A DNA stretch of 64,000 nt from Colwellia psychrerythraea 34H (GCF_000012325.1 NC_003910.7:124001-188000), one strand, 5' to 3'. Shown: positions 51,477 to 61,909, counted from the stretch's first letter. Notes: generated by a model from the sequence alone, not told the origin. A program made the numbers and translations.

Positions 51477-52240
51477 GTACTCCCCCAACACCAGTTGCCA
51501 GCCTTTTTGATCATCTTTTAGAACTACGTAATCGTTTATTGCGATCAATTCTTGGAGTATTAATCGTTTTTTGTTGCTTAGTCTACTTTGCACAAGATAT
51601 ATATCAATACGTGGCTCAGCCATTATTAGCTACCATGCCAGAAGGGTCACAAATGATAGCGACCGATGTCGCTTCACCATTTTTTGCACCTTTTAAATTA
51701 ACTTTGGTTTTATCCCTATTTATTGCGATGCCATTTGTTTTATATCAAGTGTGGTCATTTGTTGCGCCTGGTTTGTACAGTAATGAAAAGCGCATGATTG
51801 CCCCGTTAATGTTCGGTTCAACGTTGCTGTTTTATAGTGGTATTGCCTTTGCCTATTTTCTTGTATTTCCGGTAGTATTTGCCTTTTTTACTTCAGTAGC
51901 ACCAGAAGGCGTTGTTATTGCGACTGATATCAGTAGTTATCTAGATTTCATCTTAAAACTGTTTTTTGCTTTTGGTGCCGCATTTGAAATTCCTATTGCC
52001 ATTATCTTAATGTGTTGGACAGGTATGACGACACCTGATAGCTTAAGAGAAAAGCGACCTTATGTTGTAGTAGGTGCATTTGTCATTGGTATGTTATTGA
52101 CACCACCTGATATTATTTCACAAACTATGTTGGCCGTGCCAATGCTGATTTTATTTGAAGTCGGTATTATTATTGCTTCGTTTTATCATAAAGAAGAAGA
52201 TGAAGACGAATCGAATAATATAAAGGAAAATGACAAATGA
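51473..52240 (+). CDS. tatC: Sec-independent protein translocase TatC
   Basis: Six-helix TatC of 255 residues that recognises the twin-arginine signal. The N-terminal cytoplasmic LFDHLLELRNRLLRS is the conserved binding surface; FMAPF-type motif SPFFAPFKLTL, VLYQVWSFVAPGLY and the P-rich loop EKRPYVVVGAFVIGMLLTPP follow. The start overlaps tatB and the stop overlaps the next gene by 4 bases each, so the genes are translationally coupled. Confidence 0.97.
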   Translation: MSTPPTPVASLFDHLLELRNRLLRSILGVLIVFCCLVYFAQDIYQYVAQPLLATMPEGSQMIATDVASPFFAPFKLTLVLSLFIAMPFVLYQVWSFVAPGLYSNEKRMIAPLMFGSTLLFYSGIAFAYFLVFPVVFAFFTSVAPEGVVIATDISSYLDFILKLFFAFGAAFEIPIAIILMCWTGMTTPDSLREKRPYVVVGAFVIGMLLTPPDIISQTMLAVPMLILFEVGIIIASFYHKEEDEDESNNIKENDK

Positions 52241-52728
52241 CAAAGAGTATAAAACTCACATATTTTACCGTGATTACTAGCTTATTATTATCTCCGACAG
52301 TGTTAGCTAAAGAAGAAAACCTTGCCGATCGAGTTCAAGATTGTGTAAAAATAACTCAAGATACTGAAAGACTTACTTGTTTTGACCAACTGACAAGTAA
52401 ACGCAGTGCTGTAATTGTGGAACCAGAAATAACTGACTTGACCGCCGAACAAGTTGATACTTTTTCTAAAGGACAGGTGAAAAAAACAACTGAAGAATTA
52501 GCTAACCAAATAAATTCTATTACCCTAACGATTAGTAAATTAAGTAAAACACCTTACGGGCAATGGAAAATTACCTTTGAGAATGGTCAAAAGTGGCAAC
52601 AAAAAGATAGCTATAAACTTAGTCTAAAAACAGGCCAACGTGTGGTGTTAACCAAAGGGGCGATTACCTCTGTGTTTTTGCAAAAAGAAAATACTAATAA
52701 ACGTATTAAAGTAAAAAGGCTTAAATAG
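52237..52728 (+). CDS. Periplasmic protein of unknown function in the tat operon (VasI-like N-terminus)
   Basis: A 163-residue exported protein. The signal peptide ends TVLA before KEENL. The mature N-terminus has DCVKITQDTERLTCFDQL, a two-cysteine motif (C36 and C48) also seen at the start of VasI-type proteins from type VI secretion clusters and in other small periplasmic proteins. A beta-rich C-terminal part (YGQWKITFENGQKWQQK) follows. There are no type VI genes nearby. It overlaps tatC by 4 bases, which suggests a role tied to the envelope or to Tat, but this is inference from position only. Confidence 0.6.
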   Translation: MTKSIKLTYFTVITSLLLSPTVLAKEENLADRVQDCVKITQDTERLTCFDQLTSKRSAVIVEPEITDLTAEQVDTFSKGQVKKTTEELANQINSITLTISKLSKTPYGQWKITFENGQKWQQKDSYKLSLKTGQRVVLTKGAITSVFLQKENTNKRIKVKRLK

Positions 52729-52740
52729 ATCGAGATTAAT

Positions 52741-53568
52741 TTGAATAAAAGCACTTTGATAGATATAGGCGTTAACTTAACCAATAAACGCTTTGAGAAA
52801 GATCGCGAAGATGTTATTCGACGAGCTCAAAAGGCTCAATTAGATGGTTTGTTGATTACCGGTACTAGTGTTGCAGAAAGCCAGAAAGCGTTAGCTTTGT
52901 GTCAGCATTATCAAACAAGTTTCCCTGACTTTTTATTTAGCACTGCAGGTGTGCATCCCCATGATGCTGATCATGTGACTGCTGACTATTTAGAGCAACT
53001 CAAGCTATTAGCGAAACAACAGCAAGTTAAGGCCATTGGTGAGTGTGGTTTAGATTTTAATCGAAATTTTTCAGCACCTGCACAACAGCAAAAAGTGTTT
53101 AGTGAACAAGTAGCTTTAGCTTCAGAACTGCAAATGCCACTATTTTTACACCAAAGAGATGCTTTTGAACCATGGTTTTCTACGTTATCACCCTATTTTT
53201 CTGAAGTTCCGGCTATGGTTGCGCATTGTTTTACTGGCACAAAATCTGAGCTCACTCAGTGTATAGCCGCAGATATGTATATAGGTATCACAGGTTGGTT
53301 ATGTGATGAGCGTAGAGGTCAAAGTTTACGAGATATTGTAAGTCTAATTCCTTTAAATCGATTACTCATTGAGACTGATGCTCCGTATCTAACACCTCGA
53401 ACAATTCGACCAAAACCTAAAAGTAGCCGTAATGAGCCGTGTTACTTACCATTTATAGTCAAAGAAATTGCCAGTATTACAGGTCTTGACCAAGAAGAGA
53501 TAGCTTGGCAAACTAGCCGTAATGCCGCAAAGGTATTTGATTTTCCATCAAAGAAAGAAATGATATAA
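52741..53568 (+). CDS. tatD: TatD family metal-dependent DNase
   Basis: A 275-residue TIM-barrel hydrolase. Metal ligands are visible in IDIGVNLTNKRF (the family's usual histidine-containing start is modified to N/T), AGVHPHDAD, GECGLDFNR (glutamate bridging ligand), FLHQRDAFE, VAHCFTGT and ETDAPYLTPR. TatD is a 3'-5' exonuclease in E. coli and is not needed for Tat export although it is encoded beside tatABC. The start is TTG at 52741. The stop is directly joined to the next ATG. Confidence 0.93.
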   Translation: MNKSTLIDIGVNLTNKRFEKDREDVIRRAQKAQLDGLLITGTSVAESQKALALCQHYQTSFPDFLFSTAGVHPHDADHVTADYLEQLKLLAKQQQVKAIGECGLDFNRNFSAPAQQQKVFSEQVALASELQMPLFLHQRDAFEPWFSTLSPYFSEVPAMVAHCFTGTKSELTQCIAADMYIGITGWLCDERRGQSLRDIVSLIPLNRLLIETDAPYLTPRTIRPKPKSSRNEPCYLPFIVKEIASITGLDQEEIAWQTSRNAAKVFDFPSKKEMI

Positions 53569-54450
53569 ATGAAGTCATTGGTTAGAGCAGAAATAGCAGG
53601 TTTTACTTCTTTGCTGATGACATATTCGCCTGCAAGTATTGCTATGACTGAACAAAATGCCGAGCACCTATGTTTTGGCATGGGAATTTTCTTAGGGAGT
53701 TTAATTACCCTCTTGTTAGGTTTATATTTGAATCGACATTACCGAAGAAAATACCTCAAAATGTTACAACAGCTTAAGCTTGCAAAAAGCAATGTTACCA
53801 TCGCTGAGCAAACAATGAAAACCTTGGCTAATGAGCAACAAGACAGTCAAGACCTGCTAGAAGAAAGAGTGCAGGAGCGTACATTAGAACTGAATATAGC
53901 TTTGCAAGAGTTGGAAAGTGCTAATCAAGAACTTGAACGTAAAAATGTTTTAGATGAACTAACGGGCTTACATAATCGTCGATTTTATGATCAAAAAATA
54001 GTAGCTGAATACCGTCGTAGCCGTCGTAATCTTACCGCGTTAAGTTTAGTGCTAATTGATGTCGACCTTTTCAAAGCAGTTAACGATACTCATGGGCACC
54101 TAGCGGGTGATCAGTGCCTAATTTGGTTGGCCAGCCATATAAAACAAAGTTTGAAGCGAAGTACTGATAGAGCATTTCGTTACGGTGGAGAAGAGTTCTG
54201 CTTAATCTTACCTAATACTGATGCTGAAGGGGCGTTACTCTTTGCTGAACAATTACGCGTACAGGTAGATGCTCAAGCTTTTCAATTTAGAGATGTCGAA
54301 ATTCCACTGACAATCAGTTGTGGTATCTCAACATATCAACAACAAGTTGATATTGGTCCCGAGCAAATATTTTCAGGTGCCGACAACGCTTTATATCAAG
54401 CTAAGCACAATGGCCGAAATCAAACCAAACAACACATTTTCACAGAATAA
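53569..54450 (+). CDS. Membrane-bound diguanylate cyclase (GGDEF)
   Basis: A 293-residue protein that makes c-di-GMP. An N-terminal segment with one clear transmembrane helix (FGMGIFLGSLITLLLGLYL, about 36-56) is followed by a coiled coil (about 65-130) and a GGDEF domain with the active motif RYGGEEFCLIL. The metal aspartate lies in IDVDLFKAVNDTHGH. The inhibitory-site RxxD motif upstream of GGEEF is not obvious. The sensory part is too small to bind much more than a membrane or periplasmic cue. It starts directly at the tatD stop and ends 12 bases before hemB, so it belongs to that operon. Confidence 0.9.
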   Translation: MKSLVRAEIAGFTSLLMTYSPASIAMTEQNAEHLCFGMGIFLGSLITLLLGLYLNRHYRRKYLKMLQQLKLAKSNVTIAEQTMKTLANEQQDSQDLLEERVQERTLELNIALQELESANQELERKNVLDELTGLHNRRFYDQKIVAEYRRSRRNLTALSLVLIDVDLFKAVNDTHGHLAGDQCLIWLASHIKQSLKRSTDRAFRYGGEEFCLILPNTDAEGALLFAEQLRVQVDAQAFQFRDVEIPLTISCGISTYQQQVDIGPEQIFSGADNALYQAKHNGRNQTKQHIFTE

Positions 54451-55509
<1,059 letters not shown>

Positions 55510-55568
55510 GTACTTTACACGATAAATAATCGGTAGTTAGTCGATTTATTATATCGTAAGAATAGAAT

Positions 55569-55597
55569 AAAAAAGCGCGATTTAATCGCGCTTTTTT
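55569..55597. terminator. Intrinsic terminator after hemB
   Basis: AAAAAGCGCGATT with AATCGCGCTTTTTT, a GC-rich stem of 8 bp extended by A/T pairs and followed by six T. The A run on the left makes it usable from the convergent side too. Confidence 0.9.
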
Positions 55598-55637
55598 ATG
55601 GGCAAATTTTGAACTCACCTTTTCACATACTTAGGTT

Positions 55638-55673
55638 ATACCAGTTGAATTACTAAATTAGTCCGATAGGTAT
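55638..55673. repeat. Minimal remnant of an ATACCAA-type repeat
   Basis: ATACCAGTTGAATTACTAAA and, a few bases later, TTAGTCCGATAGGTAT read as the two terminal inverted repeats of the family joined with almost nothing between them. It may be an internal deletion product. It lies just downstream of the GST gene. Confidence 0.45.
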
Positions 55674-55682
55674 TATTTATCG

Positions 55683-56330
55683 TTAAAATTCCTTAGCGGT
55701 TAATACTTTTTGACACGATGGTCTTGCCATTACATTAGCTAAATATTGCTCTACTTTGGGATAGTCCGTTATCAGATCAAAGCCAGCAGGTAAGCATGAA
55801 ATATAATGCAACATTGGTGCTAATAAGGCATCTGCGATAGTAAAGTCCTTAGACGTTAACGCTGTCTCTTGTTGTAACACTTGTTCAATGATAGCAAAAA
55901 TGGCAGCTGCCTTTGGCTGTACTTCTTTCACGACGTCAAAGCGGATACTATTATTTTCTCCTTTGGGAAAAGCAAATTCTAATAAGTAATCCCGTACTAA
56001 TATTTTATCTATGTCTATCGAAATAAGCGCGCAAAGTGCATCGTGTTGTGCATGTACTTGGCTATTTTGGTGTGGTTGTAATTGCTTATCTTCATCAAGG
56101 TAACGACAAATACTGGCTGTTTCAGGTAACGCTAACTTACCTTCTAGTAACACAGGTATTTTGCCAAAAGGATGCCACTTTAGATGCTGTTCACCTTTAA
56201 AAGCAATATTGCTACCATCAACTTCAAAGCCAACAGTATAAGCAATTTCTTTTTCTTCGCATACGAGCATGACGGAACGAACAAAATTTGAAAAGCGAGG
56301 TCCGTAAATATGTACTGGATCTACTGTCAT
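55683..56330 (-). CDS. Glutathione S-transferase family protein
   Basis: A 215-residue GST. The thioredoxin-like N-terminal domain (about 1-85) has IYGPRFSNFVRSVMLVCEEK and the glutathione-binding GKIPVLLEG plus LPETASICRYLDE. The C-terminal domain is all helical, with SKDFTIADALLAPML as the N-capping box. The class and substrate are not clear. It is divergent from a TetR gene across a 131-bp spacer that contains a perfect palindrome, so it is probably that repressor's target. Confidence 0.9.
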   Translation of the reverse strand: MTVDPVHIYGPRFSNFVRSVMLVCEEKEIAYTVGFEVDGSNIAFKGEQHLKWHPFGKIPVLLEGKLALPETASICRYLDEDKQLQPHQNSQVHAQHDALCALISIDIDKILVRDYLLEFAFPKGENNSIRFDVVKEVQPKAAAIFAIIEQVLQQETALTSKDFTIADALLAPMLHYISCLPAGFDLITDYPKVEQYLANVMARPSCQKVLTAKEF

Positions 56331-56389
56331 ATATATTTCCTTTTAATTATCTAATTGACACTATTAGTTAATAATCTAACTATATTGAC

Positions 56390-56409
56390 AATATGTTCAA
56401 GAACATATT
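56390..56409. promoter_or_regulatory. 20-bp palindrome, candidate TetR operator
   Basis: AATATGTTC and GAACATATT flank AA in a perfect inverted repeat. It begins at the last base of a TTGACA -35-like hexamer (56385-56390), so a bound dimer would cover the promoter. It lies between the divergent GST and TetR genes. This is a prediction from symmetry and position. Confidence 0.6.
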
Positions 56410-56461
56410 TTAAAAGTATGAAATACTGTTTTTATGATTAAATAGGTAAGTGAGGCTTTCG

Positions 56462-57031
56462 ATGGCGTGGCATGAAACTCATAAAGAGCAATCAAAAGAT
56501 AGAATCTTAAAAAGTGCTGCAATGCTTTTTACACATTATGGTTTTGAAAAAATATCGATCAATCAAGTGATGAAAAATGCTGAACTCACCAGAGGCGCAT
56601 TTTATAGTCACTTTAATTCGAAAAGTGACTTGTACGCACAAGCGATAAGTAAAGGCGCAAAAGTTGCTTCGAAACGTAAACCTGAAAATTGTCCGCAGAA
56701 TATGAAAGATTTTGCTAAATACTATTTAAGTACTGAACATAGAGATAATAACTATGAACAAGCATGTCCATTAGCTTTTTTGGTTTCAGATATTAACCAA
56801 CAAAATGAACAAGTTAAAGAAACTTATACCAAGACGCTGAAAGCTTTTATAGCGCAAGCTCAATCTTTAACCGTCAGTCGTGAAAAAGCACTGCAAAGCG
56901 CAGTATTGATGATTGGCGGCTTGGCTCTATCTAGAGCTTTAGATGATAAAAACTTTAGCAATGAACTCTTAGCTGCTTGTAAAGCTGGGGTTACTTCATT
57001 ATCAACAGAAGAGGGCGTTAATGTCAGCTGA
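56462..57031 (+). CDS. TetR/AcrR family transcriptional regulator
   Basis: A 189-residue repressor-type protein from the ATG at 56462 (AGG upstream; a GTG at 56450 adds four residues). The N-terminal helix-turn-helix is SAAMLFTHYGFEKISINQVM followed by TRGAFYSHFNSKSDLY. The C-terminal ligand domain has one cysteine in NYEQACPLAFL. It overlaps the next small membrane gene by 11 bases and is divergent from GST, so it probably controls both directions through the palindrome at 56390. Confidence 0.92.
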   Translation: MAWHETHKEQSKDRILKSAAMLFTHYGFEKISINQVMKNAELTRGAFYSHFNSKSDLYAQAISKGAKVASKRKPENCPQNMKDFAKYYLSTEHRDNNYEQACPLAFLVSDINQQNEQVKETYTKTLKAFIAQAQSLTVSREKALQSAVLMIGGLALSRALDDKNFSNELLAACKAGVTSLSTEEGVNVS

Positions 57032-57323
57032 ATGGAGCATAATACTACTAAACGCAGTGATTATCGTTATTGCTTATGTCTGGGTGTATCCCAAATTAGC
57101 AGGTAAAAATAGTAATAAGGTGGCGATATTTGACTGTGTAACCTCTGGTTTAGCAGTGCTTATTGTGGCAAATAAATATTGGGGAACAGGCGCTGAATTT
57201 AATTTCTTACAGTTTGAATTAAACTGGTTTTGGTTTACCTTGTTAAGTTACAGTGTTATTGAAATACCAATTGCACTGTGGTATTTCAGAGCTTCACTCA
57301 TTAAAGGTAACGCTGATAAGTAA
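57021..57323 (+). CDS. Small membrane protein of unknown function
   Basis: A 100-residue protein with three hydrophobic segments (about 6-24, 38-52 and 68-90) and few charges; the last residues are basic. It overlaps the end of the TetR gene by 11 bases and should be co-translated with it. Its role may relate to whatever stress the GST/TetR pair answers. I do not recognise the family. Confidence 0.75.
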   Translation: MSAEWSIILLNAVIIVIAYVWVYPKLAGKNSNKVAIFDCVTSGLAVLIVANKYWGTGAEFNFLQFELNWFWFTLLSYSVIEIPIALWYFRASLIKGNADK

Positions 57324-57366
57324 AGGTGAATAAAAAGAAATAACGAAAGGTAATAGGGGGTTACTG

Positions 57367-58359
57367 TTAGATAATTTTAGCATCAGGGACTAATTCAAAG
57401 AGTAAACCTTCACGCAGTGCACCACTTGAAAGGCATAATGCTTCAATATGCAGACATTGAAACAAAGCGATTAAAATGCTTAAACCGCTAGCTAATATCG
57501 CTTTTCGATCAGCTCTTAGTCCTGCTATCTCAATACTATCTATAGTTTTACACTTGATCAGAGTTTGCTGAATTTCATAAAGAAACTCTAAGGTGATAAT
57601 TGGTGTTTGCTGACGTTGAATCAGTATCTCAGCCATGGCTTGCATAGTACCAGAGCTTCCAACCGCAGATTGCCAACCCAGTTGAATAAACTCTGCTTTC
57701 ACTGTGTTAATAATATCTGCAGCACCAGCAATACATTGATTGAAGTTTTCTTTATTTAGCAGATCATTCGTAAAGTACTTGCCAATAAAACTAACGCAAC
57801 CAATATCTAAACTAACCACTTTTTTCGCAGTACAACCTAAACCAACGATAATCTCGGTACTAGCACCGCCAATGTCGAGTACTAATTGCTTAGTAGCAGA
57901 TTGCTGGATATTTGATATAGAGGTATGGGCGACACCAGCATAAATTGTTTTGGCTTCTTGCTCCCCACTGAGTAACTTTATTTCTTTGGGTAAGATTTTC
58001 TTAGCGGCATCAAAAAACACCTGATTATTCTTAGCAATGCGTAATGCTGCTGTTGCGACAATAAGAGTATTATTTACCGGAATACTGTTGAGGTATAAAG
58101 CAAAGTTTTTAAGGCAATCAAGGCCGCGTGTTATAGCTTCATCAGTGAGTAGGTTATGACTAGTTAAACCTGCCGCCAAGCGAACTTTTTGCTTAACTTT
58201 GTTAACGGTTTTTATAGACTTACCCGTTGGTGATGTTATTAATTGGGTAATAAGGAGGTGGAAACTATTAGAGCCTAAATCGACCACAGCATAATGACTT
58301 TCATCATACTGTGGTATTGTCTTTGGTAAGGCTTGATTTTGGCTCAAAATATCAGTCAA
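57367..58359 (-). CDS. gppA: Ppx/GppA-family phosphatase, short form
   Basis: An actin-fold phosphatase of 330 residues: phosphate-binding VVDLGSNSFHLLI near residue 26 and LVLDIGGASTEIIVG near 165, plus VGSSGTMQAM near 240. Family members degrade pppGpp or polyphosphate. E. coli GppA has 494 residues; this one lacks the C-terminal HD-like half, so it is the short form. The E. coli-like order rhlB-gppA supports the name, but polyphosphatase activity is equally possible. It starts 30 bp after the rhlB stop and is probably co-transcribed with it. Confidence 0.87.
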   Translation of the reverse strand: MTDILSQNQALPKTIPQYDESHYAVVDLGSNSFHLLITQLITSPTGKSIKTVNKVKQKVRLAAGLTSHNLLTDEAITRGLDCLKNFALYLNSIPVNNTLIVATAALRIAKNNQVFFDAAKKILPKEIKLLSGEQEAKTIYAGVAHTSISNIQQSATKQLVLDIGGASTEIIVGLGCTAKKVVSLDIGCVSFIGKYFTNDLLNKENFNQCIAGAADIINTVKAEFIQLGWQSAVGSSGTMQAMAEILIQRQQTPIITLEFLYEIQQTLIKCKTIDSIEIAGLRADRKAILASGLSILIALFQCLHIEALCLSSGALREGLLFELVPDAKII

Positions 58360-58389
58360 TGTACTTTATCCAAGGGTGCAGCTAACTAG

Positions 58390-59676
58390 TTAGCTACGAG
58401 TGCCGCGATTAGGAGTACTACCACGGTTTCCTTGTCTAGGGTTTGCACGACCGCCTTGTCTGTTAGCGCCTGTTCTAGGGCGGCGTTGACGAGGTTTAGG
58501 TCTTGGAAGGTCAGTCAATAAAGCATCATGGTCATACTTTGTTACTGGTAGATCATGGCCAATATAGGTTTCAATTTCTGGTAAATTAAAAACATATTGT
58601 TCACAAGCTAAGCTTATCGCATGACCAGTTTCACCAGCACGACCTGTACGACCTATACGGTGAACATAATCTTGGCAGTCATCAGGTAAATCATAGTTAA
58701 AAACATGCGTTACGCTAGGAATGTGTAAACCACGTGCAGCAACATCAGTTGCCACAAGAATATCTACTGTACCATCAGTAAATTCTTCTAATATTTTTAG
58801 ACGTTTCTTTTGTGGCACATCGCCAGTTAACAAACCAACACGAATTTTATCGGCATTTAGATGATCAAAAACCTTTTCACAAACATGTTTAGTATTTGCA
58901 AAGACAATTGCCTTTTCTGGCCAATCTTCTTCAATTAGTGTTTGTAGTAAAGTCATTTTATCTTCGTTTGATGGATAAAATAGTTCTTCACTGATACGGC
59001 TATTAGTTTTTTGCTCTGGTTCTACTTCTACGCTGGTTGGATCGTTCATGTGGTCAAAGGCAAGCTCTTTAACACGGAATGATAAAGTTGCAGAGAACAA
59101 CATGCTTAAACGTTCTGTTGCAGGAGGCATTTTATCAAACATATAACGTATATCTTTAATAAAACCTAAATCAAACATTCTGTCAGCTTCGTCAAGTACA
59201 ATAACTTCGATATTTTTTAAGTTGTAAATACCTTGCTTCATGTAATCAATTAAACGACCACAAGTACCGATAAGAATATCAACACCAGCTTCTAGTTCTA
59301 AACGTTGACTTTCATAACCTTCGCCCCCATATACAACACCAAGGCGTAATCCGGTACTTTTCGCCATTTCAGTTGCATCACGGTGAATTTGTATTGCTAA
59401 TTCACGTGTAGGAGCCATGATCAAGGCACGTGGTTGATTATGAGTAGGAGCTTCTTTTTGAAGCAAATGATGAAAAGTAGCGGCTAAAAAGGCAATGGTT
59501 TTACCTTCACCAGTTTGTGCTTGGCCAGCTAAATCAGTGCCTTGCAAAAGAACGGGTAAAGATTTCGCCTGAATAGACGTACAATAATCGAAGCCCATGG
59601 CTTCTAATCCGGTCACTACTTGCGGAGCAAGATTTAGGTCAGCGAATTTAGTTTCAGTTAAGTGTGTTTTTTTCAT
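58390..59676 (-). CDS. rhlB: ATP-dependent RNA helicase RhlB
   Basis: DEAD-box helicase of 428 residues (E. coli 421), which helps the RNA degradosome. Motifs in order: Q motif [21 protein letters not shown], Ia [31 protein letters not shown], and [15 protein letters not shown]. The first residues [11 protein letters not shown] match RhlB specifically. The last 40 residues are an Arg/Gly/Asn-rich tail ([17 protein letters not shown]) for RNA binding. It is divergent from trxA, the normal neighbourhood. Confidence 0.97.
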   Translation of the reverse strand: MKKTHLTETKFADLNLAPQVVTGLEAMGFDYCTSIQAKSLPVLLQGTDLAGQAQTGEGKTIAFLAATFHHLLQKEAPTHNQPRALIMAPTRELAIQIHRDATEMAKSTGLRLGVVYGGEGYESQRLELEAGVDILIGTCGRLIDYMKQGIYNLKNIEVIVLDEADRMFDLGFIKDIRYMFDKMPPATERLSMLFSATLSFRVKELAFDHMNDPTSVEVEPEQKTNSRISEELFYPSNEDKMTLLQTLIEEDWPEKAIVFANTKHVCEKVFDHLNADKIRVGLLTGDVPQKKRLKILEEFTDGTVDILVATDVAARGLHIPSVTHVFNYDLPDDCQDYVHRIGRTGRAGETGHAISLACEQYVFNLPEIETYIGHDLPVTKYDHDALLTDLPRPKPRQRRPRTGANRQGGRANPRQGNRGSTPNRGTRS

Positions 59677-59736
59677 GGCGCTAGCTTAACAGTTTTGTTA
59701 GCAAAATAGTTGCTTAATAAATAATTAATTAGATTT

Positions 59737-59918
59737 ATACCAAGTCTATTAAGTTATTTCACATTCAGTGAGAATTAAAAGGCTTAGAGGCAAGGCTTTG
59801 ATTGAAGATAACGGCATGTGTTTGTTTGATTTAGAATAATTAGATCTACACAAACTTTATTTGTTCTAACTTCCCTGACATAGCTCTGCGCTGGAAACTA
59901 ACTTATTAGAATGGGTAT
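59737..59918. repeat. ATACCAA-type intergenic repeat, copy 3 (182 bp)
   Basis: It starts ATACCAAGTCTATTAAGTTA with TTTCACATTCAGTGAGAATT and AAAAGGCTTAGAGGCAAGGC, matching the left part of the copy at 33389. The right part (CACAAACTTTATTTGTTCTA and CCTGACATAGCTC) also matches, ending in ATTAGAATGGGTAT. Compared with 33389-33711, the central module of about 140 bp is missing. It lies in the 344-bp gap between rhlB and trxA; the rest holds the trxA promoter. Confidence 0.75.
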
Positions 59919-59955
59919 TACTGCTTAATTAATACCAATGTTACATAAAACAGTA

Positions 59956-59983
59956 TTGGAAAAGCAGTGAATCACGGTATAAT
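59956..59983 (+). promoter_or_regulatory. trxA: Sigma70-type promoter of trxA
   Basis: TTGGAA (59956-59961) and TATAAT (59978-59983) with 16-base spacing, 37 bases before the trxA ATG. This is the best sigma70 match I found in the window. Confidence 0.65.
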
Positions 59984-60020
59984 TACCACAAAGGCGTTTT
60001 CGCCATAACAAACGGAGAAT

Positions 60021-60350
60021 ATGATGAGCGATAAAATTGTTCAGCTAACTGATGATAGTTTTGAAGCAGATGTATTAAAAGCATCGGGTTTAGTATTAGT
60101 TGATTTTTGGGCTGAATGGTGTGGTCCTTGTAAAATGATTGCCCCAGTACTTGATGATATTGCCACAGAATACGATGGCAAAGTGACTGTTGGTAAATTA
60201 AACATAGATCAAAACTCAGCGACACCACCTAAATATGGTGTACGTGGTATTCCAACATTATTACTTTTTAAAGATGGTGAAATTGCTGACACTAAAGTGG
60301 GCGCACTATCGAAAACTCAATTAAAAGAGTTTTTAGATAAAAACTTGTAA
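60021..60350 (+). CDS. trxA: Thioredoxin 1
   Basis: General cytoplasmic disulfide reductant, 109 residues (or 108 from the second of two adjacent ATG codons). The active site is [10 protein letters not shown], with LVDFWAEWC before it and the cis-proline in RGIPTLLLF. It accepts electrons from thioredoxin reductase. The ribosome site is GGAG. The adjacency of trxA and rho is conserved in enterobacteria and relatives; here a strong terminator separates them. Confidence 0.97.
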   Translation: MMSDKIVQLTDDSFEADVLKASGLVLVDFWAEWCGPCKMIAPVLDDIATEYDGKVTVGKLNIDQNSATPPKYGVRGIPTLLLFKDGEIADTKVGALSKTQLKEFLDKNL

Positions 60351-60360
60351 ATGTATAAAT

Positions 60361-60399
60361 AAAAGCCTGATAACTGATAACTAAGTTATCAGGCTTTTT
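60361..60399 (+). terminator. Intrinsic terminator after trxA
   Basis: AAAAGCCTGATAACT pairs perfectly with AGTTATCAGGCTTTT (15 bp) around an 8-base loop, ending in T. It starts 10 bases after the stop. Confidence 0.9.
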
Positions 60400-60590
60400 G
60401 TTTTCGCAGATAAAATATTTACTTACATTTTTATTCTGGCTTTACCTAATCAAATTTTAGTGCTAAATTTACCACCTGAGTACAAAATAACATCGCTTTA
60501 TCTCTATTCTCATTATAAAAAATATTGAAAACACACTAGTGTCGGCAATCCCCAAGGCACCATCCCTTAAAATTGTTTAAGAAACCCCCT

Positions 60591-61850
60591 ATGAACCTTA
60601 CCGAACTGAAAGAAAAATCCATTAATGAATTGGTTGACCTTGCTGCGACAATGAAGCTTGAAAACCTTGCTAGAACACGTAAACAAGACATAATTTTTGC
60701 TATTTTAAAAGCACATGCGGAAGGCGATAATGATATTTTCGGCGGCGGTGTTTTAGAGATTTTACAAGATGGTTTTGGTTTCTTACGCTCGGCAGATTCC
60801 TCATACTTAGCTGGCCCTGATGATATTTATGTATCACCAAGCCAAATTCGTCGTTTTAGTATGCGAACGGGTGACACCATCCAAGGTAAAATTCGTTCTC
60901 CTAAAAAAGGTGAACGTTACTTTGCCCTATTAAAAGTGACTGAAGTTAACTTTGACCGACCTGAAAACACACGTAATAAGATTTTATTTGAAAACTTAAC
61001 GCCTATTCATCCAACCGATCGTTTTTCATTGGCGCGTGGTAATGGTTCAACAGAAGATATTACCGCACGTATTTTAGATTTAGCCTCACCAATTGGTAAA
61101 GGGCAACGTGGTTTAATCGTTGCGCCACCAAAAGCCGGTAAAACTTTATTATTACAAAACATTGCTCAAAGTATTGCGCACAATAATCCTGACGCAGAGT
61201 TAATGGTATTGTTGATCGATGAACGTCCAGAAGAAGTTACAGAAATGCAACGCCTTGTAAAAGGTGAAGTTATTGCTTCAACGTTCGATGAACCAGCAAG
61301 TCGTCATGTACAAGTGGCTGAAATGGTAATCGAAAAAGCAAAACGTTTAGTTGAACACAAAAAAGACGTAGTTATTTTACTTGATTCAATTACCCGTTTA
61401 GCACGTGCTTATAACACGGTAATCCCATCGTCAGGTAAAATATTGACTGGTGGTGTTGATGCTAATGCTCTGCATCGTCCAAAGCGTTTCTTTGGTGCTG
61501 CACGTAACATTGAAGAAGGTGGTAGTTTAACTATTATCGCAACAGCACTTGTAGAAACTGGTTCTAAAATGGACGAAGTTATCTACGAAGAATTTAAAGG
61601 TACAGGTAATATGGAATTACACCTGTCTCGTAAAATTTCTGAAAAGCGAGTTTTCCCAGCTATTAACATTAATCGTAGTGGTACACGTCGTGAAGAACTT
61701 ATTACTAAGCCAGATGAATTACAAAAAATGTGGATCTTACGTAAAATCGTTCATGAAATGGATGAAATAGGTGCGATTGAATTCCTAATCGACAAACTTG
61801 CAATGACCAAAACCAATGATGAGTTTTTTGATTCAATGAAGCGTAAATAA
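60591..61850 (+). CDS. rho: Transcription termination factor Rho
   Basis: Hexameric RNA helicase/translocase that ends transcription. From the ATG at 60591 it has 419 residues, exactly the E. coli length, beginning [14 protein letters not shown]. The frame is open from a TTG at 60573, but that extension is not conserved. Residues 1-130 are the RNA-binding OB domain ([20 protein letters not shown]). The ATPase domain has Walker [23 protein letters not shown], Walker [17 protein letters not shown] and the R-loop [20 protein letters not shown]. The ATG lacks a clear ribosome site, and the 190-base leader after the trxA terminator is C-rich near its end (CAATCCCCAAGGCACCATCC), which would suit Rho autoregulation. 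Confidence 0.97.
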   Translation: MNLTELKEKSINELVDLAATMKLENLARTRKQDIIFAILKAHAEGDNDIFGGGVLEILQDGFGFLRSADSSYLAGPDDIYVSPSQIRRFSMRTGDTIQGKIRSPKKGERYFALLKVTEVNFDRPENTRNKILFENLTPIHPTDRFSLARGNGSTEDITARILDLASPIGKGQRGLIVAPPKAGKTLLLQNIAQSIAHNNPDAELMVLLIDERPEEVTEMQRLVKGEVIASTFDEPASRHVQVAEMVIEKAKRLVEHKKDVVILLDSITRLARAYNTVIPSSGKILTGGVDANALHRPKRFFGAARNIEEGGSLTIIATALVETGSKMDEVIYEEFKGTGNMELHLSRKISEKRVFPAININRSGTRREELITKPDELQKMWILRKIVHEMDEIGAIEFLIDKLAMTKTNDEFFDSMKRK

Positions 61851-61882
61851 TCGCGACATTAATTGCATAACTTTAATTGATG

Positions 61883-61909
61883 AAAACCAGTCTAATGACT
61901 GGTTTTTTT
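61883..61909 (+). terminator. Intrinsic terminator after rho
   Basis: AAAACCAGTC and GACTGGTTTT form a perfect 10-bp stem with loop TAAT, followed by T. It lies 32 bases after the stop. Confidence 0.9.

Noticed and set aside
52237..52728. Component of a type VI secretion system
   Set aside because: Only the N-terminal two-cysteine motif recalls VasI; no type VI genes are present and the gene is embedded in the tat operon.
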